64,000 bases of DNA from an uncultured Lachnospiraceae bacterium (GCA_947382415.1 CANCYO010000006.1:20179-84178); one strand, 5' to 3'; numbered from the stretch's first letter, positions 18,635 through 27,158 are shown. Notes: generated by a model not told the origin, from the sequence alone. Translations and numbers: made by a program.

Positions 18635-19075
18635 TTAAATACTGTAGTCCAACGCCTCGGTTCTCTTCCTGTGCCGGTCTGCCAGATCGGCAATGGTGAC
18701 GCCGTCCACCACGCCGTTGATCGCTTTTGCAAGCTCCTTCCAGACAGCCAGCGTCTCACAGGTATCACATCTCTCACAGGCTTCTGCCCCTTCCTCCAGA
18801 CAGGACACCGGAGCCAGACTGCCCTCCGTGGCCCGAAGTACCATGCCCACCGTAAAAGTTTCCGGCGCACCGGCCAGACGGTACCCGCCCTGCGCACCCC
18901 GGACGCTCTTCACATAGCCCGCCCTGCTCAGAGCCGCAATGATCTGTTCCAGATATTTTTCGGAAATGCCCTGACTGGCGGCAATATCCTTTACCTTGAT
19001 ACACGCGTCCGTATCCCGCAGCGCCAGATCCAGCATGACCCGCACCGCATATCTGCCTCTGGTTGAGATTTTCAT
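18635..19075 (-). CDS. Rrf2-family transcriptional regulator (cysteine/Fe-S type)
   Basis: A 146-residue Rrf2 protein with an N-terminal winged helix (ISTRGRYAVRVMLDLAL; EKYLEQII; VRGAQGGYRLA). It carries four cysteines, Cys92, Cys100, Cys103 and Cys106 (pattern C-x7-C-x2-C-x2-C), in the region where IscR and NsrR hold their iron-sulfur cluster. It is the last gene of cysK-metN-metI-metQ-rrf2, 37 nt after metQ, so it most likely controls this operon in response to cysteine or Fe-S status, like CymR or IscR. AAGAGG precedes the start. Confidence 0.88.
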   Translation of the reverse strand: MKISTRGRYAVRVMLDLALRDTDACIKVKDIAASQGISEKYLEQIIAALSRAGYVKSVRGAQGGYRLAGAPETFTVGMVLRATEGSLAPVSCLEEGAEACERCDTCETLAVWKELAKAINGVVDGVTIADLADRHRKRTEALDYSI

Positions 19076-19112
19076 ACTAAACTTTTACCTCTTATTGAAC
19101 TTTTATTAACAC

Positions 19113-19931
19113 TTAATTGAACGGTATCACGCCACCGTTGTAATGATCATAAATATACTGCTGTACTTCATCAGACTTCAGAGCGGAGACAAGGGCCTGA
19201 ATCTTCGGGCTGTTCTCATTTCCCTCCTTCACGGCGATCACATTCACATAGGTGGACGCCGCCTCGGAATCTGCGCTCTCATATGCCAGCGAGTCGCCCG
19301 CCACAGAGTATCCGGCCTCCATTGCATAGTTGCCGTTCATGATGGCAAAAGACACATCGGGAAGCGTTCTGGGAATCTGTGCCGCCTCAAGCTCGATCAG
19401 CTCGATATTGTGGGGATTCTCCACAATATCCAAAGCGGTCGCCGTCAGGCCCACGCCGTCTTTAAGCTTGATATAGCCATTGTCCTGCAGAAGAAGCAGC
19501 GCTCTGGCCTCGTTGGTGGTGTCATTGGGAACCGCAATGGTTGCGCCCTCAATATTTGCCAGATCGGACTCCTTCCCGGGATAGAGGCCAAAGGGCTCAT
19601 AATGGATGCCGCCGGCATTTACCAGATGGGTGCCCTGCTTTTGATTGAACTCTTCCAGATAAGGGATGTGCTGGAAATAGTTGGCGTCAAAGTCGCCTGC
19701 CTCCACCACATTGTTGGGCTGGACATAATCGTTGAAGATCTGAATCTCCAGCGTGTAGCCCTGCTCCTCCAGAATCGGCTTTGCCTGCTCTAAAAGCTCT
19801 GCGTGAGGCACGGCGCTGGCCGCAACCTTGATGACCTTGTCATCCTTCCCGCCGCATCCGGCCAGAGCGCCCACACACAGCGCTGCCGCTGCGGCAAGTG
19901 CCAGCCACTTTGTTGTCCTGTTCTTTTTCAT
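19113..19931 (-). CDS. metQ: Methionine ABC transporter substrate-binding lipoprotein MetQ
   Basis: A 272-residue NlpA/MetQ-family lipoprotein. The signal peptide ends in the lipobox LAGC, and the mature part has the family segments VKVAAS-like start, QIFNDYVQPN, DANYFQHIPYLEEFN and GLYPGKESDL. It binds methionine (possibly also its sulfoxide or cysteine-related compounds) for MetNI. ATG 19931 is chosen because GAGGAG lies upstream and the signal peptide begins there; a longer ORF start is unsupported. It lies downstream of metI, with 41 nt between the metI stop and this start. Confidence 0.93.
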   Translation of the reverse strand: MKKNRTTKWLALAAAAALCVGALAGCGGKDDKVIKVAASAVPHAELLEQAKPILEEQGYTLEIQIFNDYVQPNNVVEAGDFDANYFQHIPYLEEFNQKQGTHLVNAGGIHYEPFGLYPGKESDLANIEGATIAVPNDTTNEARALLLLQDNGYIKLKDGVGLTATALDIVENPHNIELIELEAAQIPRTLPDVSFAIMNGNYAMEAGYSVAGDSLAYESADSEAASTYVNVIAVKEGNENSPKIQALVSALKSDEVQQYIYDHYNGGVIPFN

Positions 19932-19972
19932 AATAGTATCCTCCTCGTTGTATAAAAATTTATGCGGAACAG

Positions 19973-20650
19973 TCAGTTTGCCCTTCTGTCCAGCTTTCTG
20001 GCAAGTTTCATGCCCGCCCACTGCATGATCTGCACCAGCAGTACCAGCAGCACCACAGTCACCAGCATGATATCCGTCTCATAGCGGTAATAACCGTAGG
20101 TGATGGCCGTGTCTCCCAGACCGCCGCCGCCCACGACGCCGGCCATGGCGGAATATCCCAGCACCGTCCCCAGCACGATGGTTGCGCCTGCAATGAGTGA
20201 TGTGCGGGCTTCCCCGATCATAACCTTAGTGATAATGGTCCAAAGACCGGCCCCCATGCTCTGAGCCGCCTCTATCACACCCTTTTCCACCTCCATCAGA
20301 GAGGACTCCACCATGCGGGCAATAAACGGAGCCGCCGCCAGAGTCAGCGGAACCACCGTGGCCGTAGGGCCATAGTTCTTGCCCACAATAAATCTGGTCA
20401 GTGGTATCACCAGAATCAATAAGATCAAAAACGGTATACTTCTGACAATATTTGCAATGATATCCAAAACCTTATAAACTACTTTGTTGGGGCGCAGTCC
20501 GTCCTTTGCCGTGATCACAAGGGCCACCCCCATGGGCAGTCCCAGCGCATATCCCAACAGTGTGGACGCCAGCGTCATATACAGGGTCGTAACGATATCC
20601 TCACCCAGCATTTTCAGGATCGCCGGTTCAAAAATCATCAGCTCAGACAT
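19973..20650 (-). CDS. metI: Methionine ABC transporter permease MetI
   Basis: A 225-residue permease with about five membrane helices and the ABC-coupling region EAAQSMGAGLWTIITKVMIGE. It forms the channel of the MetNIQ importer. The ATG at 20650 overlaps the metN stop by 8 nt and has GGAGG upstream, which is why it is preferred over an earlier in-frame ATG. Confidence 0.93.
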   Translation of the reverse strand: MSELMIFEPAILKMLGEDIVTTLYMTLASTLLGYALGLPMGVALVITAKDGLRPNKVVYKVLDIIANIVRSIPFLILLILVIPLTRFIVGKNYGPTATVVPLTLAAAPFIARMVESSLMEVEKGVIEAAQSMGAGLWTIITKVMIGEARTSLIAGATIVLGTVLGYSAMAGVVGGGGLGDTAITYGYYRYETDIMLVTVVLLVLLVQIMQWAGMKLARKLDRRAN

Positions 20651-21650
20651 AGGACTCCACCTCCTCCACTGCAAGCCTTCTCTCCCGCAGATACTCTATC
20701 ATGCGGTCTGCCACCGCCTCGTCCTGAGGAAGCTGCAGGATCATCTGCCCGTGAGCGATGCCGCCGATATCCTTGGTGTCCGCCAGCAGAATATTCACAG
20801 GTGCCTTACACTCCAGAACCATGTTAGCGATCACGGGCTCAAAGGACGAATTTTCGCTGAACACAATGCGGATGCAGCGTTTGCCCGCCATCTCCTCCAC
20901 TCTGGCGTCCGCCATGAACACCAGCTCTTTGGCGGCCCTGGACTTGGGCCTGCGGAAGACCTCTTCTACCGTTCCGTGCTCCGCCAGCTCTCCGGAATCA
21001 ATAATGGCTACATGGGAACAGACCTCCTGCACCACACTCATCTCATGAGTGATGATGACAATGGTGATGCCAAACTCTCTGTTGATCTGCTGAAGCAGCG
21101 CCAGTATGGCCTTTGTGGTGGCGGGGTCCAGCGCGCTGGTAGCCTCGTCACACAGCAGAATCTTGGGATTATTGGCCAGAGCCCTGGCGATGGCCACCCG
21201 CTGTTTCTGCCCTCCGGATAACTGAGAGGGATAACTTGTCTCCTTCTCCTCCAGCCCCACAATTTTCAACAGTTCACGCGCCCGCCTGACCGCTTCGGCG
21301 CGCTTCTTCCCCACGATCTCCATTGGAAAACAGATGTTATCTAACACATTTCTCTGCATCAGCAGATTAAAATGCTGAAAGATCATGGCGATTTCCGTGC
21401 GCACCACCCGAAGCTCCTGCTCCCGCAGGGCAGACAAATCTTTGTCTTCTATGATAACCGTTCCGGCAGTGGGCCGCTCCAAAAAGTTGAGGCAGCGCAC
21501 CAGTGTGGACTTGCCGGCGCCGCTCATGCCGATGATGCCGTAAATATCACCCTTTTGGATATCCAGGCTGATGCCCTTGAGCGCTTCTACCTGATTGCCC
21601 TTGCCGATGAAAGTCTTGGTCACATTCTGTATCCTGATCATCGGTTCCAT
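20643..21650 (-). CDS. metN: Methionine ABC transporter ATPase MetN
   Basis: A 335-residue ATPase. Walker A is GMSGAGKSTLVR, the signature is LSGGQKQRVAIARA and Walker B is ILLCDEATSALD. The C-terminal 90 residues form the NIL regulatory domain typical of MetN, which senses cytoplasmic methionine. It works with MetI and MetQ. It has its own candidate promoter (21691-21719) inside the cysK-metN gap as well as read-through from cysK. Confidence 0.95.
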   Translation of the reverse strand: MEPMIRIQNVTKTFIGKGNQVEALKGISLDIQKGDIYGIIGMSGAGKSTLVRCLNFLERPTAGTVIIEDKDLSALREQELRVVRTEIAMIFQHFNLLMQRNVLDNICFPMEIVGKKRAEAVRRARELLKIVGLEEKETSYPSQLSGGQKQRVAIARALANNPKILLCDEATSALDPATTKAILALLQQINREFGITIVIITHEMSVVQEVCSHVAIIDSGELAEHGTVEEVFRRPKSRAAKELVFMADARVEEMAGKRCIRIVFSENSSFEPVIANMVLECKAPVNILLADTKDIGGIAHGQMILQLPQDEAVADRMIEYLRERRLAVEEVESYV

Positions 21651-21690
21651 CGTTATCTTCCTTTCCGTGAGCCTGCTGCTCTACCCGAAG

Positions 21691-21719
21691 ATTTTAACAT
21701 GCCCCGGGCTTTCCTGCAA
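21691..21719 (-). promoter_or_regulatory. Internal promoter upstream of metN
   Basis: Minus-strand TTGCAG (21714-21719) and TAAAAT (21691-21696) are 17 bp apart with TGT preceding the -10, an extended -10 arrangement. It sits between the cysK stop (21733) and the metN start (21650), so metNIQ-rrf2 may be transcribed independently of cysK. Confidence 0.5.
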
Positions 21720-21732
21720 GCTGTTCCTGATA

Positions 21733-22668
21733 TCATTCACCAGTGAACATGGGGGTGGAGAGGTAGCGGTCGCCGGAATCGGGCAGAAGGGCGACTATGG
21801 TCTTGCCCGCATTCTCCGGGCGTTTTGCCAGAACCGCTGCGGCATAGAGAGCTGCGCCGGAGGTAATGCCCACCAGAATTCCTTCTCTCTGGGCGATGGC
21901 ACGGCCTGTGGAGAAGGCTTCCTCCGTAGTCACGGTAAGTATCTCGTCATAGACCTGCGTATTCAGGACTGAGGGGACAAAGCCCGCGCCGATTCCCTGC
22001 AGCTTGTGAGGTCCGGGCTGTCCGCCGGAGAGCACGGGGGAATCGGCAGGCTCCACCGCCACCACCTTTATACCGGGATTCTTGGATTTTAAATAAGCGC
22101 CTACGCCCGTGACAGTGCCGCCGGTACCCACACCCGCAACAAAAATATCCACACGTCCCTCTGTGTCCTCCCAGATCTCAGGACCGGTAGTCGCCGCATG
22201 TACCGCGGGATTTGCCGGATTGTCAAACTGTCCCAATATCACTGCGCCGGGAACGGACTTTTCCAGTTCCTGCGCCTTTTCGATGGCGCCTTTCATGCCC
22301 TTTGCGCCCTCTGTCAGCACCAGCTCCGCGCCGTATGCTTTCAGCAGATTCCTGCGCTCCATGCTCATGGTCTCAGGGAGCGTGAGGATCGTGCGGTAGC
22401 CTTTGGCAGCCGCCACGCTGGCCAGCCCGATTCCGGTGTTGCCGGAGGTGGGTTCAATGATGACAGATCCCTGTTTAATGATTCCTTTTTTCTCCGCATC
22501 TTCGATCATAGCCAGCGCCACCCTGTCCTTCACGCTGCCCGCAGGATTCAGATATTCCAGCTTTGCCAACAGAGTCGCATTGTCAATGCCCTCCCCACGG
22601 CTGTAATTCTCCACCTTCAACAGGGGAGTATGTCCGATCAGCTCCGTTGCCTTTGTGTATATTCTCAT
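21733..22668 (-). CDS. cysK: Cysteine synthase (O-acetylserine sulfhydrylase)
   Basis: A 311-residue PLP enzyme that makes cysteine from O-acetylserine and sulfide. The PLP-binding lysine is Lys47 in NPAGSVKDRVA, the substrate loop is PTSGNTGIGLA, the phosphate loop is GVGTGGTVTGVG and the C-terminal LLPDSGDRYLS is intact. It opens the operon with metNIQ and rrf2, linking cysteine synthesis, methionine uptake and an Rrf2 regulator. A strong promoter lies 47 nt upstream. GGAGG precedes the ATG. Confidence 0.96.
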   Translation of the reverse strand: MRIYTKATELIGHTPLLKVENYSRGEGIDNATLLAKLEYLNPAGSVKDRVALAMIEDAEKKGIIKQGSVIIEPTSGNTGIGLASVAAAKGYRTILTLPETMSMERRNLLKAYGAELVLTEGAKGMKGAIEKAQELEKSVPGAVILGQFDNPANPAVHAATTGPEIWEDTEGRVDIFVAGVGTGGTVTGVGAYLKSKNPGIKVVAVEPADSPVLSGGQPGPHKLQGIGAGFVPSVLNTQVYDEILTVTTEEAFSTGRAIAQREGILVGITSGAALYAAAVLAKRPENAGKTIVALLPDSGDRYLSTPMFTGE

Positions 22669-22684
22669 AATCGCACCTCCATTC

Positions 22685-22743
22685 CCTACTATTCCGCTAG
22701 GTTTTATGAATCATATCCTACTACAGATTCCAAATCCTGTCAA
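22685..22743 (-). promoter_or_regulatory. cysK operon promoter and possible Rrf2 operator
   Basis: Minus-strand TTGACA (22738-22743) and TAGGAT (22715-22720) are 17 bp apart. Just downstream, in the initially transcribed region (22685-22701), lies CCTAGCGGAATAGTAGG, with CCTA and TAGG ends. This is a plausible but unproven operator for the Rrf2 protein encoded at the operon end. No SAM riboswitch or T-box structure was recognised. Confidence 0.6.
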
Positions 22744-22776
22744 CAACAATTTTAAATGGAGTTTACCGTGAGTATT

Positions 22777-23625
22777 TTACAATTGTTCAAGTATGCTTCC
22801 AATGTCATTGTTAATGCATACAGACTGTGTTGCAATCTCTGCCGGGCAGAACGCCTGCCCGTTATTGATACACGCATAAACCGCTTTGGGATTCCCTGCG
22901 GTCAGCCGCCAAAACGGATATTTAACTATAGCGGGAGTATTATAACCAACGCCGAGCTCCAGCAAAAGGATATGCAGCTTTTTATGGCGGCGTATAAAAT
23001 CATTGTACCGCAGGGCTGCTTTATGCCACCCCTCATCTTCCACAAACTTATCGTCCGAACGCAGATTCACAGTGAGCGGCTTTTTGCAAACAGGGCATAT
23101 GGGGAGCAGTTCAGAGGGAATACGCATATTCTTTTGTTCTTTTACCATGCGTCCGATAATCTCGCGGTTGTCATAGGTTGTCCGGCAGCAGGGAACGGAA
23201 CATTGAAACAGACCATAATCCCCCTGCGTGTAAAATAGTCTGTTTTTATCAAAACCTGCTTTTTGGAAGCAGTGGTCCACATTGGTCGTGATAACAAAAT
23301 AATCCCTGTCTTTTACAAGCTCATACAGGTTTTCATAAACAGGTCTGTCTGCATTCCGATAACGGTTGACTTCGATATAACGACTCCAATACGCCCAGCG
23401 TTCTTCCGGAGTCTTATAAGGATAAAAGCCGCCGGAATACATATCATGAAAACCGTATTTATCTTCAAAATCTGCAAAGTAATGATGAAAACGGCTTCCT
23501 GTATAGGTAAACCCGGCAGAGGCAGAAAGCCCTGCCCCTGCCCCGAAAATGATAGCGTCTGCGGTTTCTATTTCCCGTCTAAGCCTGTTAATCTGCGCTT
23601 CTTTTACTGTAATAGCCCTAATCAT
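22777..23625 (-). CDS. Class M (SirTM-like) sirtuin
   Basis: A 282-residue Sir2-fold protein. NAD-binding GAGAGLSASAG (28-38), ITTNVDH with Asn115, and a zinc site with Cys142, Cys146 (or 147), Cys177 and Cys180 are visible. The catalytic His of deacylating sirtuins is replaced by Gln134 in YTQGDYGLFQC, the hallmark of class M sirtuins, which act as protein ADP-ribosyltransferases. The usual partners (macrodomain hydrolase, GcvH-like protein, lipoate ligase) are absent. The ATG overlaps the end of a decayed oxidoreductase. Codon use and AT-richness suggest transfer. Confidence 0.85.
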   Translation of the reverse strand: MIRAITVKEAQINRLRREIETADAIIFGAGAGLSASAGFTYTGSRFHHYFADFEDKYGFHDMYSGGFYPYKTPEERWAYWSRYIEVNRYRNADRPVYENLYELVKDRDYFVITTNVDHCFQKAGFDKNRLFYTQGDYGLFQCSVPCCRTTYDNREIIGRMVKEQKNMRIPSELLPICPVCKKPLTVNLRSDDKFVEDEGWHKAALRYNDFIRRHKKLHILLLELGVGYNTPAIVKYPFWRLTAGNPKAVYACINNGQAFCPAEIATQSVCINNDIGSILEQL

Positions 23626-24082
23626 TTAGATCACCACCGTCCACGTCAATCACAATTTTACCGTTCTCCATATCCTCACATGCTTTAGCAATATCTGCAA
23701 AAAAATACCGTTTTCCGATATATGGGGTAAGCTTATGAGTATTAAAAAAAGCGAACAATTCATCGATAGTTTTCTGTGCAGGCGTGTTGCTGAAAAAGCC
23801 TGTCAGGCAAACGCCGTTTGGAATATCTTTGATCGGGTCAAACCCATTCCATGTATATACGCCGCCAAGATTACCCGTATTACAGACTGTCCCGCCCTTT
23901 TCCACGCAGGACAGGGTATCTTTAAGCGTCTTTATCCCAACCAGCTCCAGGGCTTTTGTAATACCGGAAACCTTCCCTTTCAGTGAACCGTGGTCAGGCA
24001 AAACCGTGTCTGCCCCGCAATCGGTCAGTAACTGCATTTTGCTTTCTTTATGGGTAGTTACGGTAACTTTACAGCCTAAAGC
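23618..24082 (-). pseudogene. C-terminal remnant of a zinc-type alcohol dehydrogenase / quinone reductase
   Basis: About 155 residues match only the second half of the medium-chain dehydrogenase family, beginning in the cofactor domain at ALGCKVTVTTHKESK and continuing with GADTVLPDHG and GKIVIDVDGGD at the end. The N-terminal catalytic domain (about 150-180 residues) is missing, and the frame runs upstream into non-coding sequence to a TAA at 24182-24184 with no good start. An internal ATG at 24037 exists but would give an incomplete fold. The end overlaps the sirtuin start, so the intact gene was once its operon partner. Confidence 0.75.
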
Positions 24083-24130
24083 GGAGCTTCCCTCTGTAAT
24101 TTTTATTTTACAGACTCCTCTGCTTTTGAG

Positions 24131-24170
24131 AAGTACGCACCTTTTTATCAGGTAGTTACTTTTTTGTACG
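24131..24170. promoter_or_regulatory. Tandem direct repeat, possible HxlR operator
   Basis: Two copies of a 16-bp sequence, AGTACGCACCTTTTTA-like (from 24132) and GGTAGTTACTTTTTTG-like (from 24151), lie about 20 bp apart upstream of the hxlR promoter and in front of the oxidoreductase remnant. HxlR/YodB-type regulators bind repeats with TAC/GTA steps, so this may be the operator for both divergent units. Confidence 0.4.
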
Positions 24171-24225
24171 TTTTGTGAAAGTTAAAGGATTAAGAAGGGA
24201 AAAATCTTTTCTGCTCAACTTCAGG

Positions 24226-24254
24226 TTGATATAAAAAGCGCATTACATTATAAT
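24226..24254 (+). promoter_or_regulatory. hxlR promoter
   Basis: TTGATA (24226-24231) and TATAAT (24249-24254) are separated by 17 bp, about 90 nt before the hxlR start codon. The repeat at 24131-24170 lies upstream of the -35 box. Confidence 0.7.
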
Positions 24255-24342
24255 TTGAGTGTAACATTCATTTTTAATGTTTATGTGCTTTTGAATGTTT
24301 CTCGAAAGATGCAGTTTATTGCAGTAGGAAAGAGGTATCGCT

Positions 24343-24666
24343 ATGGTTAGAAAAGAGGAACTCCCGGCCTGTCCTGTCGCTACAACAGTACAGCTTATCG
24401 GGAATAAATGGAAACTGTTGATTCTGCGTAATCTCCGTGTCAGACCGTGGCGTTTTAATGAACTTCAAAAATCATTAGAGGGTATCAGTCAGAAAGTATT
24501 GACGGATAGTTTGCGCTCTATGGAAAGCGACGGGATTGTTACCCGTACCATATATCCTGAAGTGCCGCCAAGAGTGGAATATGCCCTCAGTGAATTGGGG
24601 AAGTCCATGCTTCCGATCATAAACGCAATGGAGGCATGGGGGATTGAGTATAAGAGACAACAGTAA
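24343..24666 (+). CDS. HxlR-family transcriptional regulator
   Basis: A 107-residue winged-helix protein. It shows the family signature CPVATTVQLIGNKWKLLILR with Cys10 near the N-terminus, then FNELQKSLEGISQKVLT and the wing IYPEVPPRVEYALSELG. In HxlR, YodB and QorR relatives the N-terminal cysteine senses quinones or aldehydes and the regulator controls an adjacent oxidoreductase. Here the oxidoreductase next door is truncated, so its target may be lost. AAAGAGG precedes the start. Confidence 0.92.
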   Translation: MVRKEELPACPVATTVQLIGNKWKLLILRNLRVRPWRFNELQKSLEGISQKVLTDSLRSMESDGIVTRTIYPEVPPRVEYALSELGKSMLPIINAMEAWGIEYKRQQ

Positions 24667-24740
24667 AGCGAGCGGTCTTATGAGTAAGCAAAGTTACCCT
24701 TATTGGATAACCGCCGCTGTTAAAAGGAGATTTAACGGTC

Positions 24741-26096
24741 ATGAGCAGCGAATTTTTAAATCATACTTCCAATTATCATGCAGATACGGACACCTATGAG
24801 GTTCCATGTCCCGAAAACCTGCTATCCGGCAGGACGCTTCTTACGGTGGAAGTACCCGGCTCCAAAAGTATAACCAATCGGGCGCTTCTGCTGGCTACGC
24901 TGGCAAAGGGCCCCTCCACCCTGCGGGGAGCGCTGTTTTCCGACGACTCCAGACATTTTCTGAAATGTGTGCAGGAGCTGGGGTTTGAGACGATTGTAGA
25001 GGAAGAGCAGAAAGTGATCACCGTGTACGGAGAGGGCGGAAGTGTGCCAAAGCGGGAGGCGTCGCTCTATGTGGGGAGCGCGGGGACTGCCGCCCGTTTT
25101 CTCACAGCGTATCTGGGCATTGCGGAGGGGATTTACCATATGGATGCCTCTTTGCAGATGCGCCGCCGCCCCATGGCTCCGCTTTTGCACTCTCTACGGG
25201 ATATGGGCTGTGAGATTCTCTTTGACGGGGAGGAGGGATATTTTCCTTTTACATTAAAAGGGCATGGTTTTGGGAAAGATGCCATAACTGTTGATATTGG
25301 TCACAGCAGCCAGTTTCTCAGCGCCCTTCTCATCTCCTCCTGCCTTGCAAAAAAGGATTTTACCGTCCGGGTGCAGGGCACCCACGGCATGGCCTACATC
25401 GACATGACACGCCGCATGATGGAACAGTTTGGCGTAAAGTCCGTCCAGACAGCTCCCGACACCTTCTTTACAGCCGCGGGGCAGCATTACCGGGCCATGG
25501 ACTACCGGATTGAGCCCGATGTGTCAGCCGCCTGCTATTTTTATGCCTGTGCTCCTCTGCTTCACATCCCTGTGCAGGTCTCCCATGTCCATTTTGATTC
25601 CCTGCAGGGCGACGTGGCCTTTTTAAGGATTCTTGAACAGATGGGATGTGCTCTGGAAGAACGGGAAGAGGGAATTCTCGTGCTGCCGCCCGCACAGGAT
25701 CTTTTTCACGGCGTCACCGCGGACATGTCCGCCTGCTCCGACCAGGCCATCACGCTGGCCGCCATTGCGCCTTTTGCGGACAGCCCTACCACCATCACCG
25801 GAATCGGGCACATCCGCTTTCAGGAGAGCGACCGCATTCACGCCATCGTCACAGAACTGGGCAAAATGGGGATCCGCTGTGAGGAGGACGACGCGTCCGG
25901 AGGCAGCATCACCATATACCCCGGCATTCCCGATCCCTGCACAGTGGACACCTACGACGACCACCGTATGGCCATGGGATTTTCCCTGATCGGCCTGCGT
26001 GTCCCCGGAATCGTTATCCGCGATCCCGGATGCTGCCGGAAAACTTTTGAAAATTACTTCCAGGTTCTGGAGAAAACGATTCTTTCGCCATCCTGA
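24741..26096 (+). CDS. aroA: 3-phosphoshikimate 1-carboxyvinyltransferase (EPSP synthase)
   Basis: A 451-residue EPSP synthase joining shikimate-3-phosphate and phosphoenolpyruvate in the chorismate pathway. Substrate-binding motifs are PGSKSITNRALLLATLAKG near the start, VGSAGTAARFLTA, and SDQAITLAAIAPFA and ESDRIHAIVTELGKMG in the C-terminal half. The N-terminus is about 25 residues longer than usual. It stands alone, with no other aromatic genes nearby. AGGAG lies about 10 nt upstream of the ATG. Confidence 0.93.
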   Translation: MSSEFLNHTSNYHADTDTYEVPCPENLLSGRTLLTVEVPGSKSITNRALLLATLAKGPSTLRGALFSDDSRHFLKCVQELGFETIVEEEQKVITVYGEGGSVPKREASLYVGSAGTAARFLTAYLGIAEGIYHMDASLQMRRRPMAPLLHSLRDMGCEILFDGEEGYFPFTLKGHGFGKDAITVDIGHSSQFLSALLISSCLAKKDFTVRVQGTHGMAYIDMTRRMMEQFGVKSVQTAPDTFFTAAGQHYRAMDYRIEPDVSAACYFYACAPLLHIPVQVSHVHFDSLQGDVAFLRILEQMGCALEEREEGILVLPPAQDLFHGVTADMSACSDQAITLAAIAPFADSPTTITGIGHIRFQESDRIHAIVTELGKMGIRCEEDDASGGSITIYPGIPDPCTVDTYDDHRMAMGFSLIGLRVPGIVIRDPGCCRKTFENYFQVLEKTILSPS

Positions 26097-26124
26097 AAGC
26101 CTCTGTACTTTTCGACAAATTTAT

Positions 26125-26132
26125 GCTATACT
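26125..26132 (+). promoter_or_regulatory. Extended -10 promoter of the carbamate kinase gene
   Basis: TATACT (26127-26132) is preceded by TGC, giving an extended -10 element, 34 nt before the carbamate kinase start. The -35 match is poor. Confidence 0.4.
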
Positions 26133-26166
26133 GAGTATTCTACAGCAAATATAGAGAGGTATTCCT

Positions 26167-27102
26167 ATGAGCAAAAAGAAAGTTGTAGTTTCCCTGGGAC
26201 ACGAATCCCTTGGTTATACCACCCTGGAACAATGGGATGCGGTAAAGATCACCGCCAGAGCGCTGGCCGATCTGGTGGAAGCCGACTGTCAGCTTACCAT
26301 CACACATTCCAACGGTCCTCAGGTGAGCATGATACACAAAGCCATGACTGAGCTGCGCCGCGTATATACGGATTACACTCCGGCTCCCATGTGCGTGTGC
26401 TCAGCCATGAGTCAGGGTTATGTGGGTTACGACATCCAGAACGCGCTGCGGGCAGAGCTTCTGAACAGAGGTATTTCCAAGCCTGTCAGTACCATTTTGA
26501 CCCAGGTCACGGTAGACCCTTACGATGAAGCCTTTTACGAGCCCACTAAAAAAATAGGACGGTATATGTCCAAAGAAGACGCGGACATTGAAGTCAGCAA
26601 GGGAAATTATGTGCAGGAGACACCCGGCAAAGGGTTCCGGCGCGTGGTAGCCGCCCCCAAGCCCATCGATATCGTTGAGATCGAGGCCATCCGCACACTT
26701 GCCGGCGCAGATCAGGTGGTGATCGCCTGTGGGGGAGGCGGTATTCCGGTCATCGAACAGAAACATGCCTTAAAGGGCGCATCCGCAGTGATTGAAAAAG
26801 ATGCCATTGCAGGAAAACTGGCCGCAGATCTGAAAGCGGATGAACTGATTATCCTCACCAATGTAGACTGTGTCTACAGACACTTCGGCCGGCAGGACCA
26901 GACTCCCATTACACATATGACCGTAGCCGAGGCCGAAGCCGCCATGGCAGAGGGCGAATTTGAGGCGGGAACCATGCTGCCCAAGATCGAAGCCGCCATC
27001 CATTATCTGCAGAAAGTCCCGGACGGCAGAGCACGTATCACCTCGATGAAATGTGTGAAAAATGCGATCCGCGATAAAGCCGGCACCATGATCACCGCAT
27101 AA
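26167..27102 (+). CDS. arcC: Carbamate kinase
   Basis: A 311-residue amino-acid-kinase-family enzyme that makes ATP and carbamate from carbamoyl phosphate and ADP. Family segments include VVSLGHESLG near the start, THSNGPQVSM, FRRVVAAPKP, VIACGGGGIPVI and LTNVDCVY. The usual partners arginine deiminase and ornithine carbamoyltransferase are not adjacent, so the carbamoyl phosphate may come from agmatine, allantoin or citrulline breakdown elsewhere. AGAGGT precedes the ATG. Confidence 0.93.
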   Translation: MSKKKVVVSLGHESLGYTTLEQWDAVKITARALADLVEADCQLTITHSNGPQVSMIHKAMTELRRVYTDYTPAPMCVCSAMSQGYVGYDIQNALRAELLNRGISKPVSTILTQVTVDPYDEAFYEPTKKIGRYMSKEDADIEVSKGNYVQETPGKGFRRVVAAPKPIDIVEIEAIRTLAGADQVVIACGGGGIPVIEQKHALKGASAVIEKDAIAGKLAADLKADELIILTNVDCVYRHFGRQDQTPITHMTVAEAEAAMAEGEFEAGTMLPKIEAAIHYLQKVPDGRARITSMKCVKNAIRDKAGTMITA

Positions 27103-27158
27103 GGCCGTACATATTTTTTTAGTTTGCCTTTAAATAAAATTTTCTGAAAATTCTAAAT

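Noticed and set aside
22669..22776. Possible SAM riboswitch or T-box before the cysK-met operon
   Set aside because: The leader is only about 40 nt from the predicted start to the ATG and shows no T-box or S-box structure.
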